Part shown: positions 10,929 to 20,042 of the stretch, in pieces
Layout of the letters: every line of letters starts with the position of its first letter
Position numbering within the stretch: position 1 is the first letter of the stretch
Source of the DNA: an uncultured Bacteroidales bacterium
Lineage (GTDB): Bacteria; Bacteroidota; Bacteroidia; Bacteroidales; FEN-979
DNA: 64,000 nt
NCBI GenBank assembly: GCA_903877385.1
Contig: CAIRDP010000020.1
Location: forward strand, 1 to 64,000
Direction of reading: 5' to 3'
Translations under genes and position numbers: made by a program
The notes under the pieces: generated by a model
Told to the model about the DNA's origin: nothing
What the model saw: the letters and a program-made list of their open reading frames with translations, nothing else
Databases searched by the model: none

Positions 10929-11411
10929 ATGAAAAATTTATCTATTATCTCAGCTACTCTTTTACTAATGGTATTTAGCTCATGTAACAGTGTTGGTGGT
11001 AATAACTCCGGAAGTTCGACCTCAGAAATCAAAGAAGGTGTTGTTAATCAAATGAGTACTGAAACCTTCAAAAAACTGGTTTATAACTACCAGAAAAATC
11101 CAAATAACTGGGTATATGAAGGGAATCAGCCCTGTGTCATTGATTTTTACGCTGACTGGTGCAGGCCTTGCAAAATGGTTTCTCCAATCATGGAGGAACT
11201 TGCAAAAGAATATAAGGGGAAAGTGGTATTCTACAGAATCAACACGGACCAGGAAAGGGAACTTTCTCAAACTTTTAACATTAGTTCAATCCCTGCTATT
11301 CTATATGTTCCAAAGAACGGAAAGCCTCAGATGGCTGTAGGTCTTGCAGCCAAAGTAGACTATATTAAACAAATACAATCCCTGCTTTTACAAACGACGG
11401 CAAATAAATAA
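10929..11411 (+). CDS. Thioredoxin-like lipoprotein
   Basis: MKNLSIISATLLLMVFSSCNS lipoprotein signal; WCRPC active site; cis-Pro SIPAIL. Track start (GTG 10905) is only 3 nt after the -7 box, so ATG 10929 is preferred. Confidence 0.85.
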   Translation: MKNLSIISATLLLMVFSSCNSVGGNNSGSSTSEIKEGVVNQMSTETFKKLVYNYQKNPNNWVYEGNQPCVIDFYADWCRPCKMVSPIMEELAKEYKGKVVFYRINTDQERELSQTFNISSIPAILYVPKNGKPQMAVGLAAKVDYIKQIQSLLLQTTANK

Positions 11412-11618
11412 AACGTGAGAAATATCTACGAATGCCCTTTTACGACCATACTCATTATCTTCAGGTTCAGCCTGAAAAATTTATATAGTTGATATGGAAA
11501 GTTTGATCTCCAGAATTTTGTCCCCTTAGTAGGAATAGGTGGATAAAACTCATCCTTATATGCCTTCGATAACTTGTTTTCGCTCATTTTTATCAAAATT
11601 TAAAATGGTAAACCGGGA

Positions 11619-13073
11619 TCATTCAGGCAACAACCACCAGAAAGGATATCCCTTAGCCTTATGCAGGAACATATAATGGAGGAATAACTTTATCCAATGC
11701 CCGGCCAGCCCTATCTCCCCTACTGTTGCATTGATATCGCGCCCCCAGTCGGGATATTTTTCCCAATCAGGAACGACCGGTGAAACCGTCATTGTAGCGC
11801 CAAGACCTTTAGTCATGCTGAAACCGGCGGAAACAATGCATGCTGCCCCCATACGTCCCATATTTGCAAGATGTGGGTGATTGGTTCCACCCTTTTTAAT
11901 GATTTCAGAGATATTTTCGGCAACAATCTTTCCAATTACCCCAGAAGGCATCCCGGTGCGTGGAGGAGAAGGGAATATCTCCGTTCCATTGGGGCTTCTC
12001 ATGGGTTTTGAAATAGAATGAGGAGGAGCAAAAGCAATGCCTGTAGCATAAATATTAGGATAGGCAGGACTTTGATAACGCTCAGGCCAATCCCTGATAC
12101 TCCAGTCTTCAAACGGTTTAGGAGCATAATCAGCATCAACCAGCATGAAGCCGCTGGGCGCAAAAAGCCTGGGAGTAATGTCTTCACCTGTTTTTGCGTA
12201 GGCTTTAATACCCTGACCTGCAAACGCAGGGATCAGCATGGCAAAATCAAATTCAATCGAACTGATCTTTCCATCCAGGGTTTCATAAAGTGCTACGCCA
12301 GGATCCACTTTTGTGATGCCGGCCCGCTTGATCCAACTGATATTATTTTCGGCCAGTACCGATTCGGTAAAAACCTTAGTAGAAGTAATATATCCTCCCC
12401 TTTTAATAAAAGCTCCCCCCATCCCGAAATCCCCGACTTCGTATTCGTTGGATATCCAGGTTATATCGGCAAGATGGCTAAGTTTCCTCCGTTTAAACTC
12501 AAATGCAAGGTTCAGGGCATATTCAAAAGCAGCACCCTGGCAGGTAGCTTTTGGATGGCCGGTTCCGATGAGGAATCTTTGCTTTTTCCCCTGATGCATC
12601 CGATCGATTGCTTTCTGCAATTCATACCATGTATGTTCAGCATGATCACAGGAACAAACCGAAAGCGAATTTTTACCAGGTCCCAAGCCAGGAGTAGCAT
12701 CAAAATTAAGTTTAGGGCCGGTTGCATTAATCAGGAAATCATAGGGAACCTTCTCTTTTTGGCCGGTATTCCCTTCGGATGTGTACTCAATGGAAACGAA
12801 TCCTGATTTGATTTCATCGTCCCCTTCAGGATGTAATGAGATAGCTTTTGCTTGTTTGAATATGATACCCCAGCGTTTATATACCTTTGGAAGTTTAAAC
12901 CTGACCTGATCTACCGTCATTCTACCCACCCCAACCCATATATTTGAAGGTATCCATTGATAATACTGGCTGGGTGAAACAACAATCACTTCATGCTGCC
13001 GGCCTAGTTTTTTCTTGAGAAATGCGGCAGCCGTATGGCCTGAAATTCCTGCGCCAAGTACTACTACTTTCAT
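11619..13073 (-). CDS. FAD/NAD(P)-binding oxidoreductase, sulfide:quinone oxidoreductase-like
   Basis: N-terminal VVVLGAGISGHTAAAFLKK dinucleotide-binding motif; overall SQR-like layout with conserved cysteines (SVCSCDHAEH, GHPKATCQGAAFEY). Confidence 0.75.
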   Translation of the reverse strand: MKVVVLGAGISGHTAAAFLKKKLGRQHEVIVVSPSQYYQWIPSNIWVGVGRMTVDQVRFKLPKVYKRWGIIFKQAKAISLHPEGDDEIKSGFVSIEYTSEGNTGQKEKVPYDFLINATGPKLNFDATPGLGPGKNSLSVCSCDHAEHTWYELQKAIDRMHQGKKQRFLIGTGHPKATCQGAAFEYALNLAFEFKRRKLSHLADITWISNEYEVGDFGMGGAFIKRGGYITSTKVFTESVLAENNISWIKRAGITKVDPGVALYETLDGKISSIEFDFAMLIPAFAGQGIKAYAKTGEDITPRLFAPSGFMLVDADYAPKPFEDWSIRDWPERYQSPAYPNIYATGIAFAPPHSISKPMRSPNGTEIFPSPPRTGMPSGVIGKIVAENISEIIKKGGTNHPHLANMGRMGAACIVSAGFSMTKGLGATMTVSPVVPDWEKYPDWGRDINATVGEIGLAGHWIKLFLHYMFLHKAKGYPFWWLLPE

Positions 13074-13147
13074 ATTTACGTTTTGAGATAAGTTCTTCCG
13101 AGAATTGTATGTAAATTTATGGAAAATACGTTTCTAACCTAACATCT

Positions 13148-13786
13148 ATGAATGAATTTGATTTAAAAGCAAAAGACTGGGACATGAACCCGGTTCATAT
13201 AGAACGATCAAAGGCTATTGCCGAACAAATGATAAGGTTTCTTCCCTTATCAGACAAAATGCGGGCCCTTGAATTCGGCGCGGGTACAGGAGTACTCAGT
13301 TTTTTGCTCAAAGACCGGTTTGCGGAAATCACTTTGATGGATAGTTCAATGGAAATGCTTAAAAAGGCAGAGGAAAAGATTGAGGACAAAGACCGTTCAA
13401 AATTCAAATCCCTGTTATTGAACCTCGAAACCGAAGATTATCCTGGAGAACTTTTCGATATCATTTACACCCAGATGGTTCTGCATCATGTCAAAGATAC
13501 GACCGCCATATTCAGCAAATTTTATTATCTGCTGAAGCCGGGAGGAATACTGGTTATTGCTGATCTTTACCTTGAAGATGGATCGTTTCACGATGGAGAT
13601 ACGAGTGTTCACTTCGGATTTGATCCTGAAAAACTAACAGAAATCGTAAATCAGCAAGGCTTCATAAACCCTGCAATTTCACCCTGTTTTATAATCCGGA
13701 AAGAGATATCCGCAGACCAAAAAAAGGAATACCCGGTGTTTTTACTGACCGCTTTCAAGAAAGATTCTGCAAGGAATCCAGGTTAA
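13148..13786 (+). CDS. Class I SAM-dependent methyltransferase
   Basis: ALEFGAGTGVLSFLL motif I; QMVLHHVKDT; LLKPGGILVIADL. Confidence 0.85.
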   Translation: MNEFDLKAKDWDMNPVHIERSKAIAEQMIRFLPLSDKMRALEFGAGTGVLSFLLKDRFAEITLMDSSMEMLKKAEEKIEDKDRSKFKSLLLNLETEDYPGELFDIIYTQMVLHHVKDTTAIFSKFYYLLKPGGILVIADLYLEDGSFHDGDTSVHFGFDPEKLTEIVNQQGFINPAISPCFIIRKEISADQKKEYPVFLLTAFKKDSARNPG

Positions 13787-13983
13787 CCATCACAAATATC
13801 CTAATTGTTTAAGATGTTTTTGCCTTTTCTGGTATCGAAGGATTCAATTCGGCGATGAGAACTTCAACGGATATGAAATTTGACGACTTCCCCACATTGT
13901 ACAAATGGAGAAATAATTAAACTTACGATTATACTCGTAATTTTTCCATATTTTTCCAGAATTTCCATTATAATCTTACCTTT

Positions 13984-14362
13984 ATGATACTTCGTGAAAG
14001 GTATATCAAAGAATTAGAGCCATTTATAGGAAAACCTGTGATCAAAGTCATTACAGGATATATCAGGAGGGCTTGAGAATATCGTTTTCCTTGAGTTACT
14101 AAGCCGCAGATATACAGTTCATGTAGGGAAACTCAAGGAATTGGAAATTGATTTTATTGCCTCGAGAAATGACGAAAGGATTTACATCCAGATTGCCTAT
14201 CTTCTGCATGATCAGTCCACAATTGACCGTGAATTCGGAGCGTTGGAGAAGATCCCGGATAATTATCCGAAGATGGTGTTATCCATGGACAAGTACTTCT
14301 CTTCCAACAGGAAAGGGATACAATGGTTCAACCTGCTGATGTTTCTGACACAGCAGGATTAG
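13984..14362 (+). pseudogene. Internally deleted remnant of an AAA/DUF4143-type ATPase
   Basis: N-terminal MILRERYIKELEPFIGKPVIKVITGYIRRA* is followed almost at once by C-terminal-like ENIVFLELLSRRYTVHVGKLKELEIDFIASRNDERIYIQIAYLL…; the region containing the P-loop is missing. Confidence 0.65.
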
Positions 14363-14727
14363 CTGTGATGTTTATCATCGCATCCTTCATGCTCATGACA
14401 AGTCTTGTTATTATCGGTAATGTTTCCCTGTAAATACTCGGTAACTACATCCTCGGCAAGGCCGGTACATCCTCTTACAACTTCGATACCATTGGTATAC
14501 AGATGCTGAATTGCCCCTGCGCCGATGTTTCCTGCAAGCATGATCGTGACTCCATGGGTAGCGAGCACTTCAGCGATACCTGAACGACATCCGCAACCCT
14601 CGTTGGCTTTAACGGTTTCGGTATGTATTATCTTGTTATCCTGTGATAAAGAGAAGACTGAATATGTATCTGAATGACCGAAATGGTCATTTACAAATCC
14701 GTTGTGAACGGGAACAGCAATTTTCAT
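14359..14727 (-). CDS. NifX/NifB-like dinitrogenase iron-molybdenum cofactor domain protein with Cys/His tail
   Basis: MKIAVPVHNGFVNDHFGHSDTYSVF…; C-terminal CHEHEGCDDKHHS. Confidence 0.8.
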   Translation of the reverse strand: MKIAVPVHNGFVNDHFGHSDTYSVFSLSQDNKIIHTETVKANEGCGCRSGIAEVLATHGVTIMLAGNIGAGAIQHLYTNGIEVVRGCTGLAEDVVTEYLQGNITDNNKTCHEHEGCDDKHHS

Positions 14728-15054
14728 TTAGTTGTTTTTATGGTTTAATAATTCTATCAGTTCTGAAACTGAAATCCGGGTATCCGGGTGAATGATCATC
14801 TGAATCTTGTTTTTGTTAAGCAGCTGTTGAACTTTTGTACCAAAATCACCTGCAATCACACGTTTAACATTTTTTGCAATTAGCTCATCTACAACAATGT
14901 CCCCTTTGCATCCTTTTATTCCTTGTGCAGGGTTATTTATTACCTCGGTAGTATGGCTTATATCATCATAAATATGAAAATGAGAACATTTACCGAAATG
15001 CTTATCTATCAATGTTTCTGAGCTTGAGTTTTGAGCTGCAATTGCTGTTTTCAT
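14728..15054 (-). CDS. NifX/NifB-like dinitrogenase iron-molybdenum cofactor domain protein
   Basis: DKHFGKCSHFHIYD; abuts the downstream paralogue with no gap. Confidence 0.8.
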   Translation of the reverse strand: MKTAIAAQNSSSETLIDKHFGKCSHFHIYDDISHTTEVINNPAQGIKGCKGDIVVDELIAKNVKRVIAGDFGTKVQQLLNKNKIQMIIHPDTRISVSELIELLNHKNN

Positions 15055-15055
15055 T

Positions 15056-15469
15056 TCAATTTGTAGTTATTTCTTCAAGATTTTTAGATTGGCAGAGAGG
15101 ACACCTGATAGATGATAATTCCATCTCAGGGGCAGTAAAGAAAATATTACAGGCACGGCAATTATACCAGTCATTGCTAAAATACGCCCTGCCTTTTTCA
15201 ACTTCAATCGGACGGGCTTCAGCGAGAGCTAATGCGATTTTTCGCCGGGCGCTTTCATAAAGACGCGTAAAGGTAGGCCTCGAAATATTCATGACCTGGG
15301 AAGCCTGGGATTGTGTCATTAATTCATAATCACACAACTTCAAAGCCGAATATTCCTCAAAAAGAAGAAAAACCGGTTCATTCTCTCCTGCATAATAGCC
15401 GAATGGCTTATAGCCCTTGAATTTTGGAGGGTCAAATACAGTACGGTTATTTTTTGGACGTGGGGACAT
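15056..15469 (-). CDS. DUF134-family putative regulator
   Basis: MSPRPKNNRTV N-terminus, HTH MTQSQASQVMNISRPTFTRLYESARRKIA, C-terminal CRAC…CPLC zinc-ribbon; ATG 15469 preferred over track start. Confidence 0.8.
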   Translation of the reverse strand: MSPRPKNNRTVFDPPKFKGYKPFGYYAGENEPVFLLFEEYSALKLCDYELMTQSQASQVMNISRPTFTRLYESARRKIALALAEARPIEVEKGRAYFSNDWYNCRACNIFFTAPEMELSSIRCPLCQSKNLEEITTN

Positions 15470-15511
15470 AATGCATTTTCTGATCACAAAGGTACAAAAT
15501 ATTTTGCTATT

Positions 15512-15527
15512 ATGAACAAATGTTCAT
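15512..15527. promoter_or_regulatory. 16-bp inverted repeat ATGAACA-AA-TGTTCAT abutting the -7 element TATTTTTG (15528-15535)
   Basis: Perfect 7-2-7 inverted repeat in the divergent DUF134/Mrp intergenic region; identical copy at 18580-18595. Confidence 0.75.
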
Positions 15528-15573
15528 TATTTTTGTAAAAAATATCTTTGAACAAAAATAAAATCAAACAGAT

Positions 15574-16365
15574 ATGAGTGAGCTATTTGAAAAGATCCCC
15601 ATGGAAGGGGTTAATAATATTATTGTCATTGCATCCGGAAAAGGAGGTGTTGGCAAATCAACTGTTGCAGCCAACCTTGCCATAGCTTTTGCAAGAAACG
15701 GGCTGAGAACTGCATTGGTCGATGCAGATATATATGGCCCTTCTATTCCAAAGATGTTTGGTTTGGAAAACGAAAGACCTGATGTAAGTGCGATTGGAGA
15801 TAAAGAGATGATGTTCCCTATAGAAAAATTCGGGGTAAAGATCATGTCGATCGGATTCTTTGTTGCGCCAAACCAGTCATTGATCTGGCGTGGCCCGATG
15901 GCGTCAAATGCCATGACCCAGTTATTTGAAAACACCCAATGGGGAGATATTGATTATATGTTCGTGGATTTTCCTCCCGGCACCGGAGATATTCAACTTA
16001 CTACTGTACAAAAACTCAACCTGAAGGGGGCAGTCATCGTGACAACTCCACAGGGAATAGCCCTGAACGATGTACGCAAAGCCGCATCCATGTTTGACAA
16101 CCCGGATATTAAGGTTCCAATCCTTGGTGTTATTGAAAATATGTCATGGTTTACACCCGGAAAACACCTTGATGAAAAATATTTCATTTTTGGGAAAGGG
16201 GGCGGTCAAAAAATTGCATCCGAATATAACACTGAATTACTCGGGCAGGTACCACTTGTAATGGAAGTAGGCGAAGCCGCAGAACATGGGAAAAGCGTTT
16301 TCAACCAAAGTAATAAAGAGGTTGTAACTGTGTTTGAATGCATTGCTGTGAAATTAATTGATTAA
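15574..16365 (+). CDS. Mrp/NBP35-family ATP-binding protein
   Basis: GKGGVGKSTVAANLAIAFA deviant Walker A; FVDFPPGTGDIQLT; GVIENMSWF. Confidence 0.92.
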   Translation: MSELFEKIPMEGVNNIIVIASGKGGVGKSTVAANLAIAFARNGLRTALVDADIYGPSIPKMFGLENERPDVSAIGDKEMMFPIEKFGVKIMSIGFFVAPNQSLIWRGPMASNAMTQLFENTQWGDIDYMFVDFPPGTGDIQLTTVQKLNLKGAVIVTTPQGIALNDVRKAASMFDNPDIKVPILGVIENMSWFTPGKHLDEKYFIFGKGGGQKIASEYNTELLGQVPLVMEVGEAAEHGKSVFNQSNKEVVTVFECIAVKLID

Positions 16366-16441
16366 TGGAGCAGTAGATGGAAAAAAACTGACATTTGAAT
16401 GGAGATCTGAAGAAAATGAAATTTGTAATCCCAGGATTTTA

Positions 16442-17074
16442 ATGGAAACTGTAGTTCAACAGGTTTTAACAGATATCCGTTTTCAGGAAGGACTGAAAGC
16501 CTGTATCAGTTGCGGTACCTGCACTGCGATATGTCCGGCTGCCCAGGTGTCGGATTATGACCCCCGGATGCTTGTAGAAATGGTTCAAAGCCGCAATGAA
16601 GAAGTTTTATTGGAATTGCTGAGCGGAGATACCATCTGGCGCTGCGGTGAATGTTTATCGTGTAAAACAAGGTGTCCGCGGGGAAATACGCCCGGTTATA
16701 TCATACAGGCATTACGCGCATTGTCCATTAAAACGGGCTTATTTGCCGGTTCAAGACAAGGAAATCTGCAATTGGAAATAAAACGATCAGTAGGTGAACA
16801 TATCCTGAAATACGGTTACTGCGTGCACATTGATGAGATTGATACAGGTAAATATCCTGAACAGGGTCCGGTCTGGGAATGGTACAGGGAAAACCGGGAA
16901 TCTGTTCTTGCACGATTAGGGGCAAATTACAATCATGAAGGTGCCGGAACGCTGAGAAAAATTTCGGATCGTTCGCTGGAGGATCTACAAGCGATTTTTT
17001 TTGAAACCGGAGCAATGGAAAGATTTCAGCAGATTGAATCCGGAACTGCTAAAAAAGCAAACGATGAAAAATAA
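16442..17074 (+). CDS. Heterodisulfide reductase subunit C-like 4Fe-4S protein
   Basis: CISCGTCTAICP and CGECLSCKTRCPRG ferredoxin-type motifs; track start 16358, ATG 16442 preferred. Confidence 0.8.
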   Translation: METVVQQVLTDIRFQEGLKACISCGTCTAICPAAQVSDYDPRMLVEMVQSRNEEVLLELLSGDTIWRCGECLSCKTRCPRGNTPGYIIQALRALSIKTGLFAGSRQGNLQLEIKRSVGEHILKYGYCVHIDEIDTGKYPEQGPVWEWYRENRESVLARLGANYNHEGAGTLRKISDRSLEDLQAIFFETGAMERFQQIESGTAKKANDEK

Positions 17075-18128
17075 GAACCAGCGTTGGTTGTCCTATCAGA
17101 AAGAAATTGCCGATGACCACTATTATTTCGCCCGCTCCTGCATTCGCCAGAATTTTTTCCCGGCTTCAGAAACGATTTTCCTTAAAATACTTAAGGAAGA
17201 ACTTGGGAAAGATATCTTTGATGATCCGGAACAGACCACATGTACCGGGATTGCTTACCATTCGGGCATCATTCCCCTTGAAACGACCATGACTGTCGTG
17301 GCAAGACAATTCGCGCTGATGACCAGGGCCGGATATGAAAATTTTGTGTGTTCCTGTGTGACATCCTTTGGCATTTATACTGAAGTGCTGGAAATGTGGA
17401 AGCATTTTCCTGAAGAAGAAAAAAAAACCAGGGCAGCTTTATTGAAATCAACCGGCCTTGAATTCAAAATCCCTGCAAACCTGGTTCATACCAGTGATAT
17501 CATATACAAATTCAGGGATCAGATTGCTGAAAAGGCCAGGTTAAGACTGGTTAACTCTACGGATGGGAATCCTCTGAAAATTGTTGACCATGTTGGCTGT
17601 CATTATGCCAAAATATTCCCAGACAAAGGGATAGGAGGCGCTGAGTATCCTTATGTTCTAGCAGGTCTGATCGATGCCTGGGGTGGTGAGCAGGTAGATT
17701 ATCCTGAACGCAGACATTGCTGTGGGTTCGGATTCAGACAATACCTGATCAAAGAAAACCGTGGATACTCTGTTACCAATTCAAAAATCAAGTTTGAATC
17801 CATGAAACCCTATCATCCAGATATGATCATAGCCAATTGTCCGGGTTGCACATTTTTTCTTGATCGCTGGCAATACGTGATCAGTGAGATGGAAAATAAA
17901 ACCTATGATAATGAAGGTTACGGGATCCCGGTATTAACTTACGAAGAATTGGCCGGACTGGTCCTGGGGTATAATCCCTGGGATCTTGGCTTGCAACTGC
18001 ACCAGGTAGATGTGGAACCGCTTTTAATTAAATTAGGAGTGAGCTATTCACAAGAAGATAAATTTAAAGGTATGAATGGTGAGGAATTAGGAAAACCGGT
18101 GAAACCCCAATTTTTAAAAACTCTCTAA
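17064..18128 (+). CDS. Heterodisulfide reductase subunit B-like (CCG-domain) protein
   Basis: HVGCHYAKIFP … HCCGFGFRQY … NCPGCTFFLD; ATG 17064 overlaps the end of the HdrC-like gene. Confidence 0.8.
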   Translation: MKNKNQRWLSYQKEIADDHYYFARSCIRQNFFPASETIFLKILKEELGKDIFDDPEQTTCTGIAYHSGIIPLETTMTVVARQFALMTRAGYENFVCSCVTSFGIYTEVLEMWKHFPEEEKKTRAALLKSTGLEFKIPANLVHTSDIIYKFRDQIAEKARLRLVNSTDGNPLKIVDHVGCHYAKIFPDKGIGGAEYPYVLAGLIDAWGGEQVDYPERRHCCGFGFRQYLIKENRGYSVTNSKIKFESMKPYHPDMIIANCPGCTFFLDRWQYVISEMENKTYDNEGYGIPVLTYEELAGLVLGYNPWDLGLQLHQVDVEPLLIKLGVSYSQEDKFKGMNGEELGKPVKPQFLKTL

Positions 18129-18523
18129 GCTCTCCGTGCACTAATTAGCCTTACAGGTTTGCCTGCATCGTCAACGGCAGCAAAGATGAACTTACCTTCA
18201 ACCGCTTTTAAACAGCAAGGTTCTTTGTTAACATCCAACCATATTTCAGTATTAATAACCAATTTGGCCGGACCAGCTGAAAGAATTTCAGCCTTTACTT
18301 TCACAATAGAACCCAGAGGAATAGCGAGTAAATATTTTACTCTTTCTACAGAAACTGTAACCATTCGCTGGCGTGAATAACGGGTGGCTGCTATATATGC
18401 AACCTCATCCATCCACTTTAGTGCATTTCCACCAAAAAGGTTGCCATGATCGTTAACAAATTCGTGAAATACAAACCTCTCTTGCCTGACTTCAAATGAT
18501 GAATAATCCTTATTTATACTCAT
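18125..18523 (-). CDS. Hotdog-fold acyl-CoA thioesterase
   Basis: HEFVNDHGNLFGGNALKWMDEVAYIAATRYS; convergent 4-nt overlap with HdrB-like stop. Confidence 0.85.
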   Translation of the reverse strand: MSINKDYSSFEVRQERFVFHEFVNDHGNLFGGNALKWMDEVAYIAATRYSRQRMVTVSVERVKYLLAIPLGSIVKVKAEILSAGPAKLVINTEIWLDVNKEPCCLKAVEGKFIFAAVDDAGKPVRLISARRA

Positions 18524-18579
18524 AACTCATAACCTGAATTTTCACTTACTCGCAATAATTTTTCAAAAGTAAACAAATT

Positions 18580-18595
18580 ATGAACAAATGTTCAT
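18580..18595. promoter_or_regulatory. Second copy of 16-bp inverted repeat ATGAACAAATGTTCAT, abutting -7 element TACATTTG (18596-18603)
   Basis: Identical sequence and identical geometry to 15512-15527. Confidence 0.75.
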
Positions 18596-18636
18596 TACAT
18601 TTGCAATCTTTATCATTATAGCTCAAAATAAAGTCT

Positions 18637-19815
18637 ATGAAAGAAGAGAAATCCGGTTTTAACACCAAACTTATCCATTCAGGCGGCATCGAAGATCAAT
18701 TTCATTCAGCAACCGTTCCCATTTATCAAACATCTACTTTTTCCTTTGATAGTGCCGATGAAGGGGCACGCTGTTTCGCTGGTGAAAGTGACGGTTATAT
18801 ATACACACGCATCGGGAATCCTACGATCAATGCACTTGAAAAACAACTCGCCATTCTTGAGAATGGATATGGAGGTATTGCTGTGAGCTCTGGGATGGCA
18901 GCAGCAACTACTATTTATCTGGGGCTAATGAGCCAGGGAGATCATATTATCAGTACTGATGCCATCTATGGTCCCGCCAGGGGTGTCATGGAAAAACAGT
19001 TTACACGTTTTGGGTTTCAATCAACCTACATCAACACAACAGATGCTGCGCAGATTGAAAAAGCAATTAAACCCAATTCTAAAATTTTATACATAGAAAC
19101 TCCGGCAAATCCAACGATGGACATAACCGACCTGGTTGCATGCGCCGAGATTGCCCATAAACATAACTTGTTGCTGGTAGTTGATAATACGTTTTGCAGC
19201 CCATACTTACAAAATCCATTAGAATTGGGCGCCGACATAGTATTTCATTCGATGACCAAATTCATTAACGGCCATGCCGATATTGTCGCTGGTATCATCA
19301 TCCCCAAAGAAAAAGCGATGTATGATAAACTGAAGAATATGATGATCAACCTGGGTTGTAATATGGATCCACACCAGGCCTATATGGTGCTGCGAGGATT
19401 AAAAACCCTTGGCATCAGGATCGACAGGGCACAACAGAGTGCACTTGAAGTCGCAAAATTCCTTGAATCTCATCCGCAAGTGGCATGGATCAGGTATCCC
19501 GGGCTTCAATCACATCCCCAGTTTGAACTTGCAAATCAACAGATGAAAGGTAGTGGTTCAATGATCAGTTTCGGCCTTAAAGGAGGTTATGCGGCTGCAA
19601 AAAAATTACTCGACAATGTTAAGCTTGCACTTTTGGCCGTATCCCTGGGAGGCGTTGAAACTTTGATACAGCACCCGGCTTCAATGACACATTCCAAAGT
19701 TTCGGCAGAAGATAAAGAAAAAGCAGGTATTACTGATGACCTTATACGGCTGGCTATAGGGATAGAAGACGTTGAGGATATTATTCAAGACCTGAACAAT
19801 GCTTTATCACAATGA
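18637..19815 (+). CDS. Trans-sulfuration PLP enzyme (methionine gamma-lyase / cystathionine gamma-lyase-like)
   Basis: Cys/Met metabolism PLP family: FNTKLIHSGG, SSGMAAATTIYLGL, VVDNTFCSPYLQNPLELGADIVFHSMTKFINGHAD, LGGVETLIQHPASMTHS. Confidence 0.88.
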   Translation: MKEEKSGFNTKLIHSGGIEDQFHSATVPIYQTSTFSFDSADEGARCFAGESDGYIYTRIGNPTINALEKQLAILENGYGGIAVSSGMAAATTIYLGLMSQGDHIISTDAIYGPARGVMEKQFTRFGFQSTYINTTDAAQIEKAIKPNSKILYIETPANPTMDITDLVACAEIAHKHNLLLVVDNTFCSPYLQNPLELGADIVFHSMTKFINGHADIVAGIIIPKEKAMYDKLKNMMINLGCNMDPHQAYMVLRGLKTLGIRIDRAQQSALEVAKFLESHPQVAWIRYPGLQSHPQFELANQQMKGSGSMISFGLKGGYAAAKKLLDNVKLALLAVSLGGVETLIQHPASMTHSKVSAEDKEKAGITDDLIRLAIGIEDVEDIIQDLNNALSQ

Positions 19816-19896
19816 TCTGAGTTTAATCAACCCCCATTCATGCTTTGAAGTCACAGTTTAAAGTGACAATGATCACCTGACTTATATTTTTTCTTT

Positions 19897-19915
19897 AAAG
19901 CACATAATTATCACT
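19897..19915 (+). promoter_or_regulatory. Site 2 of 19-bp motif (AAAGCACATAATTATCACT), 9 nt before -7 TATTTTTG (19925-19932)
   Basis: Upstream of the ArsM-like/RiPP operon. Confidence 0.65.
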
Positions 19916-19941
19916 ATAATTTATTATTTTTGCCGTCGGCT

Positions 19942-19960
19942 GGTGATACTTATGCGATTT
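19942..19960 (-). promoter_or_regulatory. Site 3 of 19-bp motif (minus strand AAATCGCATAAGTATCACC), followed by -7 TAATTTTG (19976-19983)
   Basis: Opposite orientation, 26 bp after site 2 in the same promoter region. Confidence 0.55.
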
Positions 19961-20042
19961 AAAGATAAAATTGTGTAATTTTGCAGCTTTTAAAAAAGGG
20001 GTTTAAGACTTAGTAAAATTCAGCCTTGTAATTGATATAAAA

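Noticed and set aside
12018-12806. 262-aa plus-strand ORF antisense to the SQR-like gene
   Set aside because: Low-complexity antisense translation without family motifs; the minus-strand flavoprotein is well supported.
14359-17074. Nitrogen-fixation cluster suggested by NifX-like and Mrp/NBP35 proteins
   Set aside because: No nifHDK, nifB radical SAM or nifEN seen; NifX-like domain proteins are widespread outside diazotrophs.
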